NCBI GenBank assembly: GCA_014529385.2
Contig: CM043966.1
Span: 37,986,239 to 38,050,238 of the forward strand
Length of the DNA: 64,000 nucleotides
Direction of reading: 5' to 3'
DNA from: Adiantum capillus-veneris
Taxonomy: Eukaryota; Streptophyta; Polypodiopsida; Polypodiales; Pteridaceae
Under the pieces are notes generated by a model that was not told where the DNA came from, made no database searches, and saw nothing but the letters and a program-made list of their open reading frames with translations. Shown piece after piece: positions 52,142 to 63,216 of the stretch. Position 1 is the stretch's first letter. Every line of letters starts with the position of its first letter. The position numbers and the translations under genes are program-made.

Positions 52142-54389
52142 CCTAAAACCTTCAAACATTCAAGCATACAATTAATTACAAACTCTAATCACATAACCAA
52201 GAGTGCACACATACCACTAAAGAGGTTGTCAACTAATTGAAATATTCATATTAGAAAGAAATTAGATCAAAGCAAGAAGTTTTAACCCCTTTCAAATTAA
52301 GAATGACGAGAGTGAAACTACTATATGGCATTACTGAAATGTAAAAGAAACAAAATTAATGAACAAAATAAAACTTACATTAATCAAACAAGATATACTC
52401 TAATTACAAAAGATTAACAATAGCCTTTTAAGTATGGGCATTAAACTTAAGATTGGGCCACTCATAGAATGACCACAAGTTCTCAAGAATGCTTATCTCT
52501 TAGCTTATGGCATTTTTATAAGCATGGATTGCAAACCATTATGCATTACATTTGAATTAAGTCCTTAACCCATCGTTTAATACAAATTGAAACTTCAAAT
52601 GACCTCAAAACTATACAGTACACAAAATAAAATATCGTTGTCCACTATTTGCTTGACGCATGGTTGGTGTGGGGGTTATTTGTTACTAAGCTTCTCTCGA
52701 TCTTAAGGTAGTCCACACAAGTGACATTCAACTCAAGGCCCTAAAACCTTCACACGTTCAAGCATACAAATAATTACCAACTCTGATCACATGACCAAGA
52801 GTGCACACATACCACTAAAGCTGTTGTCAACTAATTGAAATATTCACATTAGAAAGAAACTAGATCGAAGCAAGAAGTTCTTACCCCTTTCAAATTTAGA
52901 ATAATGAGAATGAAACTACTTTATGGCATTAATGAAATGTAAAGAAAAAAAAACCAATGAACAAAATAAAACTTAAATTAATTAAACAAGATATACTCTA
53001 ATTAACATTACCCTTTTAAGTATGGCATTACACTTAAGAGGGGCCACTCGTACAATGACCACAAGAATAGGTTCTCAAGGATGCTTATCTCTTAGCTTAT
53101 GGCATTTCTATAAGCGTGGATGTCAAGCCATTATGTATTACATTTGAATTAATTCTTTAACCCATAGTTTAATACAAATTGAAACTTCAAATGAGCTCAA
53201 AACTATACAGTACCCAAAAAAAATATTGTTGTCCACTATTTGCTTGATGCATGGTTGGTGTAGGGGTTATTCGTTACTAACATTCTCTCCCTCTTAAGGT
53301 AGTCCACACAAGTGACATTGAACTCAAGGCCCTAAAACCTTCACCTTCAAGCAGACAATTAATTACAAACTCTAATCACATAACCAAGAGTGCACACACA
53401 CCACTAAAGATGTTGTCAACTAATTGAAATATTCACATTAGAAAGAAATTAGATTGAAGCAAGAAGTCCTTACCCCTTTCAAATTAAGAATAATGAGAGT
53501 GAAACTACTTTATGGCATTAATGAAATGTGAAAGAAACAAAACCAATGAACAAAAATAAACTCAAATTACAAAACATTAACATTAGCCTTTTAAGTATGG
53601 AGATCAAACTTATGATTAGGACAGTCATAGATTGACCACATGAATAGGTTCTCGAGAATGCTTATCTCTTAGCTTATGGCATTTTTATAAGCATGGAATT
53701 CAAGACATTATGCATTACATTCAAATTAAGTCCTTAACCCATAGTTTAATATAAATTGAAACTTCAAATGAGCTCAAACTTATACGGTACACAAAACAAA
53801 CATCGTTGCCCACTATTTGCTTGATGCATGGTTGGTGTAGGGGTTATTCATTACTAATATTCACTCCCTCTTAAGGTAGTCCACACAAGTGACATTCAAC
53901 TCAAGGCCCTACAACCTTCACACATTCAAGCATGCAATTAATTACAAACTCTAATCATATAACCAAGAGTGCACACATACCACTAAAGATGTTGTCAACT
54001 AATTGAAATATTCACATTAGAAAGAAATTAAACTGAAGCAAGAACTTCTTACCCCTTTCAAATTTAGAATAATGAGAGTGAAACTACTTTATGGCATTAA
54101 TGAAATGTAAAATAAACAAAACCAATGAGCAAAATAAAATTGAATTAATCAAACAAGATATACTCTAAATACAAAAAAATAACATTAGCCTTTTAAGTAT
54201 GGGCATTAAACTTAAGATTGGACCACTCATACAATGACCATAGGCATAGGTTCTCAAGAATGCTTATCTCTTAGCTTATGGCATTTTTATAAGCGTGGAT
54301 TTCAAATTACATTTGAATTAATTCCTTAACCATAGCTTAATACAAATTGAAACTTCAAATGAGCTCAAAACTATACAGTACACAAAAAA
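52142..54389. repeat. satellite array, about 590-bp unit, four copies
   Basis: Units start at CCTAAAACCTTC: 52142 (598 bp), 52740 (591 bp), 53331 (577 bp) and 53908 (482 bp, cut off by element I). Shared internal landmarks include AAGAGTGCACACATACCACT, TTGTCAACTAATTGAAATAT, TATCTCTTAGCTTATGGCAT and TGATGCATGGTTGGTGTAGG. AT-rich, no coding potential. Confidence 0.93.
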
Positions 54390-55990
54390 TGTCATAAAAT
54401 ATAATATCCAGCTTTACCAAATGATTTTCTTATATTAAACTGGTCATTTAATAAGAGAAGATAAAATGGAAACCAGAGTTAGGATTTAGATACGTGATTC
54501 TAACCAAAAGGAGAAATGGTTGCATCTCAATATGGGTCCAAAAGGAGACGGTCTACCAAAGAGCAATGTGCAATAAGTGCTTCTAGATTTACCTCGACAA
54601 GGGCCCAAGAGGAGAGATGGTTACATCTCAATAGGGGTCCAAAAGGAGGTAGTCTATCAAAGAGAAACGTGCATCTAATGAATCTTAAAAGACCTTAGGG
54701 TTAACTTCATTAAAGACCTCCAAAGGTTGGTGTTAAAAAGTCATTTGACTTTAGGCAAGTTAGAGCTGACCTTCAGGTGGGAATCCTACCCAAGCATGAG
54801 GTGCTTGTCGTGCTTGCTAACTAAAGTGCTTAAAGTGTTTGTGGAAACCTTTCCCAAGCTTGAGGTGCTTCTCATGCTTAAATGACTAAAATGCTTGAAG
54901 TTTTCAATTCAAACATAATCTCTCAAGAGGTGCTTCTCATGCTTAAATGACTAAGGTTCTTGAAGTGTTCAATTCAAACATAAACTCTCAAGAGGCATAA
55001 ATAGTTTCCATGCTTGAAGTGTTCAATTTAAACTTGATATCTTCAGAAGCATAAAAGACACATGTCAAGATCCTCCCCATGTGGCCATCATGATGTGCTT
55101 GAATCCTATTAAATAGGCTTTAAAAGGGTCCAATGAGGATTTAGATGCATAAAAATTATATAATTAAGCTCTTTCCCTCAAAGAGAAAAAAGAGGACACA
55201 TGTCACACCTGTCTAAATGATATAATTAAATAATACAAAAGAGAGAGAGAGAGACCGAGCATGAGAGGGGGTATACTCTCCCACACACACACACACACAT
55301 ACTTTCATTGTGTGGAGTGCAAAGTGCAAGAACTCCATCTCCTTCTCCAAGTTTGTTGAGAAGTTGAGAGCCTACACCAACAATCTTGGCTATGGAATGC
55401 AAATCCAACCAAGAGACATGCTTCAATGCTTAAGCTTGCCATCTTCTTCATCTTCATTACTATGCTATTATGCTATGCTAAGCAAGAAGAGTGATGATAA
55501 GTGAGGAACTATTTCTTTCTCCTATGAATGATTCTTCTTCCTCTTCTCTACCCTCATCCTCGCTAGCTCTCTCCACCTTCAAAGGTGGTTGAGGCCTTGG
55601 TACTGAGGCTTGGGATAGTTAATGCTTTTTTGCAAAGTTTATGTTATGCTTGTGATGCATGAAGCTTTCGATATTCATAGCATCAACAAGTCACAAGGAA
55701 CACAAAGAGTGTATTGTACCAAGTCTCTCTTGATGGAAGAATCTATAATACAAACGCCTTTTGGAGAGGGGACCGGCTCCAAGTAAATCCGGTCCTCAAC
55801 TATTGTTATATTCTCTGATACTCTCTCTCTTGCAAAATAATTGTTCATGCCAAGTTAACTAAGTACTATGTTCATGTTTATACCATCAATTAAGTTTACC
55901 CTCTATGTTCTCAAAGTAATCTCACAAAAATGCTCACTCTAATTTCCTTAATTTTGCTATTCTCAAAGTTCATAGGCCATTCCCATTACA
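54390..55990 (+). repeat. element I 5' LTR
   Basis: About 1.6 kb, ending CCATTCCCATTACA. Contains repeated ATGCTTAAATGACTAAG and CTTGAAGTGTTCAATT motifs, a (GA)n/(CA)n patch near 55239-55300 and a TGTGGAGTGCAAAGTGCAAG segment identical or nearly so at 62294. Confidence 0.88.
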
Positions 55991-55991
55991 T

Positions 55992-56003
55992 TGGTATAAG
56001 AGT
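55992..56003 (+). promoter_or_regulatory. primer-binding site of element I
   Basis: TGGTATAAGAGT, a degraded initiator tRNA-Met site directly after the LTR. Confidence 0.65.
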
Positions 56004-56396
56004 GTTTGGTTTCTCTTTTCTTGCTTAAGAAGAGAGGTCCTTACTAGCCTATTAATGGTTGATTTTTTAAATTATATTAGGGTAAGTGGATTGGGATCTA
56101 TTATCGGATTTGTTGAGTCCACTATGTGGGATATGGTGCACACCTCGGGAGATTTGGTCTTGATTATGGGATCTTTTTAGACTTCCCTACGGATTTATCA
56201 TTATTGAGCCATAAGAAGTCCAAAAGGGGCTATCCCTTAGTAATTCTGCTATGTTAGACCCACCCCACTACTCTCTATAATTAACCAATTCGAACCATGG
56301 GTGTAGATAAGTGCTTATTTTCAAAGGCTAAGATGAGTAGCAACTAAGGTTTTGAATTGGCAAAGGATACACTAAGTAAACATAAGTATAATTATC

Positions 56397-57780
56397 ATGG
56401 CTGACAATAACCAAGGGAGTAGAATGAACATTGGTAACTTTGATTTTGCACATGAAGGTGATAATGATGATACCCCCATGTTTACCAATTATCTTGTTAC
56501 TAGGTTGCATCAAGTTATGGGCAACCCTACTTTGCAAGCCGAAGTTACCCAACAACTTCGTGCTTATGTGATTTCCCTTCACCTCCAAGAGGAGAGAGTT
56601 TTTAGGAGGCCTCTTGATGAGACTCCCAAAAGAAGACTCTCTCCCATAAAAGAGAAGAAATCCAAAGAACGAGAAAGAAGCAAATCCCTAAGTTCCTCTG
56701 AAGATGTGGCTCCACGAAGACAGCGGTCTAGACTGTCGTCAACTCCTCTCAAGAGGAAACGGTCAACAACCCATAGTCCCTCCCCTCGTCATCCCAAAAG
56801 GGAAGAGAGGAAACAAAGGAAGAAAAAGGCAAGAAAGAGGTCACCCTCTTCTCCTTCTTCTTCACCTTCTTCTCTTCCGAGGAAAACAATAGTTATTCTC
56901 CTAGAGAATACAAGAGGAGAGACAATGCAAAACTTACCCTGCATGGTGAAGGTCCCAAAAGCTCAAGAAATTCAAAGAGGGAGGAAAGAGTATCTCTTTT
57001 CTTACCTATGATGGCACCTTTGGTGCCACCGACAAAGTATTGCCCTTCATCCAACAATTTGATGCGGCCTTTGGAGACGAGGGCTTCACGGAGTCCTCCA
57101 AGCTACGTCATGTAGCTATGCACTTCCAAAAATCTGATTGTCAATGGTGGGCTAGCCTTCGTGGGAACAACAAAGCCCCAAAGACATGGAAAACTCTACT
57201 AGTTTCCATAATGAAGTAATTCCTTGCAAGCGATGCCAAGGACAAAGTGCTCACCGAATGGCGAAGTTTGAAGCTACTATTCAACTAGTCTATCCAGAAA
57301 TAAGTAGACAAGTTTTGGGATTTACATCTCAAAGCTACAGTCTTTCAAAGGATAGACTTCGCTGAACAAAAGCAATAATTTTGTGCGGGATTACCTAAAG
57401 AAATGGCCGAGTATGTCAATTCACAATGGACTAGCACTATCACCAAAGCCATCCACCACACTATGAGTATGTCAACTCACAACGGACTAGCACTATCACC
57501 AAAGCCATCCACCAAACTATGGTTGCTTCAACGATCAATTTCCAACAAGGGGCGAGAAGAAATTTCAAGCCCATGAAAACAAGGATCAAAATGAAGCTAA
57601 GGAGAAGAGCAATGCTCAAAACACTGCCCAAGGCAACAACAAGAAGGCCAAGGAGAAAGGAGATTACAAAGGTAAAAATCAGCTCTCTCCCAAAGAGTTA
57701 GAAGCCTTTCGTAAAGACCATAAATTCTTTAAGTGTGGGTAGCAAGGACACTGTTATCGTTCTTGCCCCAAAAGAAATGT
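56397..57780 (+). pseudogene. element I gag
   Basis: Starts MADNNQGSRMNIGNFDFAHE at 56397. Residues 70-170 are strongly basic and Ser/Arg-rich (KEKKSKERERSKSLSSSED, RRQRSRLSSTPLKRKRST, KKKARKRSPSSP), resembling an SR-type or nuclear-localising region. After residue 190 a frameshift leads into the capsid core SFLTYDGTFGATDKVLPFIQ, HFQKSDCQWWASLRGN and FCAGLPKEMAEYV (57000-57410), with three stops. A 55-bp duplication follows (57410-57520). The zinc knuckle at about 57724-57770 reads FFKCG, stop, QGHCYRSCP, so the first Cys is lost. Inactive. Confidence 0.75.
57410..57520 (+). repeat. 55-bp tandem duplication in element I gag
   Basis: GAGTATGTCAA(T/C)TCACAA(T/C)GGACTAGC onward is present twice in a row. 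Confidence 0.9.
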
Positions 57781-57859
57781 ACGCAATGACACTCCTAGAG
57801 CTTCCATGGTTGAAGCTCCAAAAGAGGATACTCATTGGAAAGGCTCACTCCTCTCCTAT

Positions 57860-58276
57860 GCTTGGGAAAAGGTAAGGTAACATGATTCCATCATCTTATT
57901 TGACCCTGGCTCTACTCACAACTTCATATCAACGGAGTTTGCCACCAACTTGGGCATTCAATCTTTTGAGATGGGAGATACTGTAACTACCGATGAAGCT
58001 TTCAAGGGATAGTAAGCCTCCGTTACTCCCTTGATTGGGAAGTTGAGGCTTCATGTTCAAAGCTACGTCGACAAAGAAAACTTTTTCATCTCTCCTCTCC
58101 AACATGAGGATGTTATCCTAGGGACACCATGGTTCAATTGCATGGCTGCCAACATGAAGTTCCCTGCAAGGAGAATCTACTTCACCCACAGGGAAAAGAG
58201 CATGTACATAGATGCTAATAATGATTCGGGGAACATCATATCCCTGGAAATACGCTTGCTTTTGATAAGTCAATGA
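57860..58276 (+). pseudogene. element I protease
   Basis: The active site ILFDPGSTHNFISTEFATNL at about 57895-57950 keeps the catalytic Asp (DPG). A TAG near 58010 breaks the frame. The C-terminal half MIGKLRLHVQSYVDKENFFI, then SPLQHEDVILGTPWF, contains the flap strand. Typical Ty3 protease of about 130 residues. Confidence 0.72.
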
Positions 58277-58297
58277 AAAGATCTATTTTTCACATAT

Positions 58298-59440
58298 ATG
58301 ATTTTTGTTATAGAATCTGTAAATGATTCTAATGTTTTTACAAGTAGCAATAAAGGGAATCAAGAGGAATTGGAGTTGTCTAATTTCCTAAATGGATTCC
58401 AAGATGTTTTCATTGATGACATCTCTAGTGAGCTACCTCCAAAACGAGGGGATGATGACCATGCAATAGAGCTTCTACTAGGAAGCTCACCCCCTAATAA
58501 ACCTCCTTATTGAGTTTCACAAGCTCAACAAGAGGAGATCGTGAGGCAAGTGCATGAATTGGGGAAAAAAGGGATGATGAGGCCTAGCTCCTCTCCATTC
58601 TGTTCACTAGTACTTTTAGGCAAAAGAATGATGGCACATATCACATGTGTGTCGACTATAGAGCACTAAATAGGATCACCATTAAATAAAAGATTTCCCA
58701 TGCCGCGGGAGAAAGATCTATTTGATAGGTTACAAGTTTTGATCTGACAAATGCTCTAGCCGCATTTTAAACTCACGATGGACAAAAATCTTCAGGCCAC
58801 TCAAATTATCTTGAGGAGTACAAGTGACACCTCCAGGTAATCTTTCAAGTTGTGAGAGAGAATAAGCTTTTCATTATAGGACCATTACATGACTTAACAA
58901 AGAAGAACATTAAGTATTCATGGACTGCTAAGGATCAAAATGCTTTTAACAAGCTCAAAGAGAAGCTTACCTCTCAACCAATCCTTATGCTTTTGGATCT
59001 CTCAAAGCCATTTGAGGTCCAATGTGATGCTTGTGGTGATTGCCTTGGAGCAGTCTTGCTTCAAGAAGGGAATGCCATCGCATATGAGAGCCGAAGACTC
59101 AATGCCGATGAACGGGTCTTGGGCATTTACAAAAAAGATCTTTTAGTTGTTTTACATGCCTTAAACACACGGAAGCACTATCTCTTGGGCGCTCGCATTC
59201 ATCCTATGAATGGATGACAAAGTCTCAAGCACTATCTCTTGGGCGCTCCCCTTCATCCATTCATCCTATGAATGGATCACAAAGTCTCAAGTACTTCATG
59301 ACGCAAACCAAGATTTTCGACAAACAAATGAGGTGGGAAAATTTTCTTTTGCAATTAAACTTCATATTGCTCACATTGTTGGTAAGCACAATCAAGTGGT
59401 CTATGCACTTCACGACGGCTAAGGGTAAGTGTGGTGTCTA
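58298..59440 (+). pseudogene. element I reverse transcriptase (internally deleted) and RNase H
   Basis: The RT lead has LNGFQDVFIDDISSELPPKR, then DHAIELLLGSSPPNKPPY, a stop, and EEIVRQVHELGKKGMMRPSS. MCVDYRALNRITIK (about 58640) is followed by a deletion that joins it to FDLTNALAAF (58738), removing the palm region. No F/YxDD catalytic box is left. RNase H: SKPFEVQCDACGDCLGAVLL and AYESRRLNADERVLGIYKKD, then LLVVLHALNTRKHYLLGA (59005-59190). A tandem duplication at 59177-59290 disrupts the end. Confidence 0.75.
59177..59290 (+). repeat. tandem duplication in element I RNase H
   Basis: CACTATCTCTTGGGCGCTC, TTCATCCTATGAATGGAT and ACAAAGTCTCAAG recur in two adjacent, slightly different copies. 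Confidence 0.88.
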
Positions 59441-59469
59441 TAGCAACTCACAATGATCTATCTTGCTAT

Positions 59470-60975
59470 TGACCAAGACTTTAAGAAGGTAGTTACAGCC
59501 TTTGCATTAGGGAAGGAAACAAAGAACCGTTCACCTTGAAGGATGGTTATCTTCCAAAGGGCAATAGGCTATGTGTTACTCACCAATACAATAAGAAAAT
59601 CATGTATGAATCCCATGCTTCTCCTTATGCGGGGCAAAGAGGGATTCCATAATCTACTCTTCGAGGAGTAAAAATGTATTTATGTTGGTCTACCATGAAA
59701 AGTAAACATACAAGAGTATGTTTCAAAATGCGTGGTATACCAAAAATTGAAATTTGATCGAAGGAAGCAACTTCGATTGTTTCAATCGACAGGCTTAGCA
59801 AAAAAACACACTCTATGGCTGTAAAACTATTAAGGCGCATCAAACGGGAACCCTCTTTAGATCTCAAATTTTCAACTATCATGGCTTGCCAACATCCATA
59901 GTGTCGAACAAAGATCCTAGAATGACCAGTAATTTCTAAAAGGGTCTCTTTGAGAATCTAAGAAGTAGATCAAATTTCTCTTTCGGCCTATCATCCACAA
60001 ACGGATTACCAAAGTGAAATAATTAATCTAATTATTCTTGAATCTACTAAAAGCCTATGTCATGGAAGTAGAACAATGTTCTCAATGAGAGAAGTACCTA
60101 CCTCTTATTGAGTATGCATACAATGACATTGTACATACTTCTATGGGGAAAGCACCTTTCGAGGTTAAAGAGGGAAGATCCAAAAGTTCCTTACTACTTA
60201 AAGTACATGGAAAGATCTTCGTTGTTGTGATGAATATAGCTGAGACTCACAAGAATCTTTTCCAAAAATTGAAGAGGGAATATCCAAAAGTCCCTTACTA
60301 CTTAAAGTACATGGAAAGATCTTCGTTGCTGTGATGAATATAGCTGAGACTCACAAGAATCTTTTCCAAAAATTAAAGAGAGAATATCCAAAAGTCCCTT
60401 ACTACTTAAAGTACATGGGAAGATCTTCGCTGTTGTGATGAATATAGCCGAGGCTCACAAGAATCTTTTCCAAATATTAAAGAGGTTATATCCATCTCAA
60501 AGCAAAGGAAAAAAGTGTTGCTGCTAATAAGCACAGAAGAGCCTTAGCCTTTAAGAAAAATGATTGGGTCTTGCTAAAGTTTCTAAAGGCTCGTCTAAGG
60601 CATACTACGGACAAGAATCTACGGGCCACCAAGAGTATTATATTAAACTAGCAAAAAGATACTATGGTCCTTTCTTTTAAAATTCTTAATCCAATCAATG
60701 AGATGGCTTATCAGTTAAAGTTTCCCAACCATTGGCTCGTTCACAATGCCAACCATGTGAGCCTACTCAAGCCTTACAAGGAGAGCCACAAAAAGAACCA
60801 ATAATAAAGGACCCGCCAGAGATCAAAGATCAAGAAGACGTGTTCCAGTCCGAATCGATTCTTCGACGCGAAGACAAGGTACTAAGAACAGTAACGTTAT
60901 CCAATGATATCTTGTTAAGTTTAAGAATAATCATTTTAAAGATGCTAGATGGATGCAAGGAACCTAGCTTAAGGA
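59470..60975 (+). pseudogene. element I integrase and chromodomain
   Basis: The zinc-binding and core parts are scattered over frames: KKIMYESHASPYAGQRGI (59595), VCFKMRGIPKI near 59720, and SNKDPRMTSNF (59905), where the catalytic Asp of the usual SDRDP is Asn. TDYQSEIINL (60005) keeps the Glu. Three 104-bp repeats interrupt the C-terminal half. Then KKNDWVLLKFLKARLRHTTD (60560), HNANHVSLLKPYKE, and a chromodomain start YLVKFKNNHFKDARWMQGT (about 60908-60965) between two stops. Inactive. Confidence 0.7.
60169..60480 (+). repeat. three 104-bp tandem repeats in element I integrase
   Basis: Units at 60169-60272, 60273-60376 and 60377-60480 with CCCTTACTACTTAAAGTACA and GTGATGAATATAGC. A fourth partial unit starts at 60481. 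The unit is not a multiple of three. Confidence 0.95.
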
Positions 60976-61378
60976 TAATATGAACCTTGTCAATGCTTAC
61001 AATGCTACACTAGAGTAAGCAAATGAAAATGCATTTTAAATGAACAATGCTTTTGTCTTATAAGACTCGTTCTCTTTCTTTTATTGTGCACAAAATTTAA
61101 GAAATATGCATGCTTAGGATCATGTTTGTGTTGGACGATGTCTCCCAAACACCAAGTAGACCTTGTCACTCTACTTTGGAAGTATGATATGGACTAAAGA
61201 GCACACATGCTTGCGGCAGCTAAGTCTCCCGAGCACCAAACGGATTAGTTATCCAGTGTGGAATGATGTTGTAGTGTAAAAAGAGATCCTCTATTTGCTA
61301 AGAAACATGGACTAATGACTAGGGTTTTTCTTCTCCACCTCATGGTCGAGGACGAGTATGATTTCAAGAGCGAGGTAA
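60976..61378 (+). other. element I 3' non-coding region
   Basis: Non-coding between chromodomain and LTR. Purine-rich CAAGAGCGAGGTAA just before the LTR is a weak polypurine tract. Confidence 0.6.
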
Positions 61379-62629
61379 TGTCATAAAATATAATATCTAG
61401 CTTTACCAAATGATTTTCTCATATTAAACTGATTATTTAATAAAGGAAGATAAAAGGGAAACAAGAGTTAGGATATAGATATGTACTTCTAGACCTATCT
61501 CAACAAGGGATCAAAAGGAGAAATGGTTGCATCTCAATAGGGGTCCAAAAGGAGACGGTCTACCAAAAGCAATGTGCAATAAGTGCTGCTAGATTTACCT
61601 TAGCAAGGGACCAAGAGGAGAGATGGTTATATCTCAATAGGGGTCCAAAAGGAGGTAGTCTATCAAAGAGAAACATGCATCTCATGGAGCTTAAAAGACC
61701 TTAGGGTTAGCTTCATTAAAGACCTCCAAAGGTTAGTGTTAAAAAGTCCTTTGACCTTAGGCAAGCTAGGGTTGACCTTGAGGTGGCAATCCTACCCAAG
61801 CATGAGGTGCTTGTAGTGCTTGCTAACTAAAGTGCTTAAAGTATTTGTGGAAACCTTTCCCAAGCTTGAGGTGCTTCTCATGCTTAAATGACCAAGATGC
61901 TTGAAGTTTCAATTCAAACATGATCTCTCAAGAGGTGCTTCTTATGCTTAAATGACTAAGGTTCTTGAAGTGTTTAATTCAAACATAAACTCTCAGGAGG
62001 CATAAAAGGTTTCCATACTTAAGTGACTAGGTGCTTGAAGTGTTCAATTCAAACATGATATCTTAAGAAGCATAAAAGACTATTGGATGTGCTTGAATCC
62101 TATTGGATAGGCTTTAAAGGAGTCCAATGAGATTTAGATGCATAAAAATAAATAATTAAGCTCTTTCCCTCAAAGAGGACACGTGTCCAAATGATATAAT
62201 TAAATAATAAAAGAGAGAGAGAGAGAGAAAGCGAGAGACCAAGCATGAGAGGGGTATACTCTCTCACACATACACACACATACTTTCATTTTGTGGAGTG
62301 CAAAGTGCAAGAGCTCCATCTCCTTCTCCAAGCTTGTTGAGAAGTTGAGAGCCTACACCAACAATCTTGGCTATCGAATGCAAATCCAACCAAGAGACAT
62401 GCTTCAATGCTTAATCTTGTCATCTTCTCCATTTTCATTACTATCCTATTATGCTATGCTAAGCAAGAAGAGTGATGATAAGTGAGGAACTATTTCTTTC
62501 TCCTATGAATGATTCTTCTTCCTCTACCCTACCCTCATTCCCCGCTAGCTCTCTCCACCTTCGAAGGTGTTTGAGGCTTTGGGACTGAGGCTTGGGATAG
62601 TTAATGCTTTTTGCAAAGTTTAGGTTATG
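61379..62629 (+). repeat. element I 3' LTR, part left of H
   Basis: Matches 54390 to about 55650 with moderate divergence. Interrupted by H at 62630, with the remainder presumably beyond the window. Confidence 0.88.
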
Positions 62630-62855
62630 TGTTACCATATACATGTGGTAGTGATGCGTGTGAACACACTAGGACCGCTGGGGCATTTTTTCCCTCTTTA
62701 GGAGGTTTTTCCCCCGAGCATTGTATATACGCCCATCACTCTAGGGTTATCTATCTTTCCATTACACACTAAGTAATACACTCTCTATTGTGTGCCTTGA
62801 GCTTTCTTCTTCTTCTCCAGGCTGTGTGCGTTTCTCTACAACCCTAATTCCAACA
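62630..62855 (+). repeat. element H 5' LTR
   Basis: 226 bp, TGTTACCATATACATG...TTCCAACA. TATA-like TGTATATACGCCC near 62724. Confidence 0.93.
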
Positions 62856-62857
62856 AT

Positions 62858-62869
62858 TGGTATCAGAGC
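62858..62869 (+). promoter_or_regulatory. primer-binding site of element H
   Basis: TGGTATCAGAGC, perfect initiator tRNA-Met site. Confidence 0.93.
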
Positions 62870-63216
62870 AGGTTACATCCTCCCGAGATTAGTCGCCAGA
62901 TGCTCCAGCACACGCCTACTCACTTTCTCCGATTACAGTGAGGTTTGGCGAGTGTTCGTAGGTCGACAAATATTTTCGGACGACTCGTAGAGCTTAGTCT
63001 GCTCAGATTTTTTATTCGGGTTCATTTCGACCTCCATTTCCACTACAGACAGATCTACACAGGCTATATCGTCATTTTGTGTAGAATTTCTGTCAGTGCC
63101 AAATTCTGCATAACAGGTGTCTTACAGTTTTTTACGGTTTGTGCTATATAGCACGTGTTGTTCTCGCTCCGTTTCTCCTATTTTGGGCAGTTTTCACATC
63201 AGGTACAACATTTACC

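Larger units (their letters stand above)
54390..62629 (+). mobile_element. element I, Ty3 chromovirus (decayed), interrupted by H
   Basis: The 5' LTR (54390-55990) and 3' LTR (from 61379) share TGTCATAAAATATAATATC and long matches. Interior: gag, protease, truncated RT, RNase H, integrase with a triple repeat, chromodomain. The 3' LTR is cut at 62629 by element H and continues beyond the window. It inserted in the satellite array. Confidence 0.85.

Noticed and set aside
54516-54698. 60-codon forward frame in the I LTR, and the similar frames at 55310 and 62291
   Set aside because: They lie inside LTRs and are not preserved between the two LTRs beyond general DNA similarity.
4558-62869. tRNA genes suggested by TGGTATCAGAGC-type motifs
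   Set aside because: These are primer-binding sites complementary to tRNA 3' ends. No cloverleaf sequence surrounds them.
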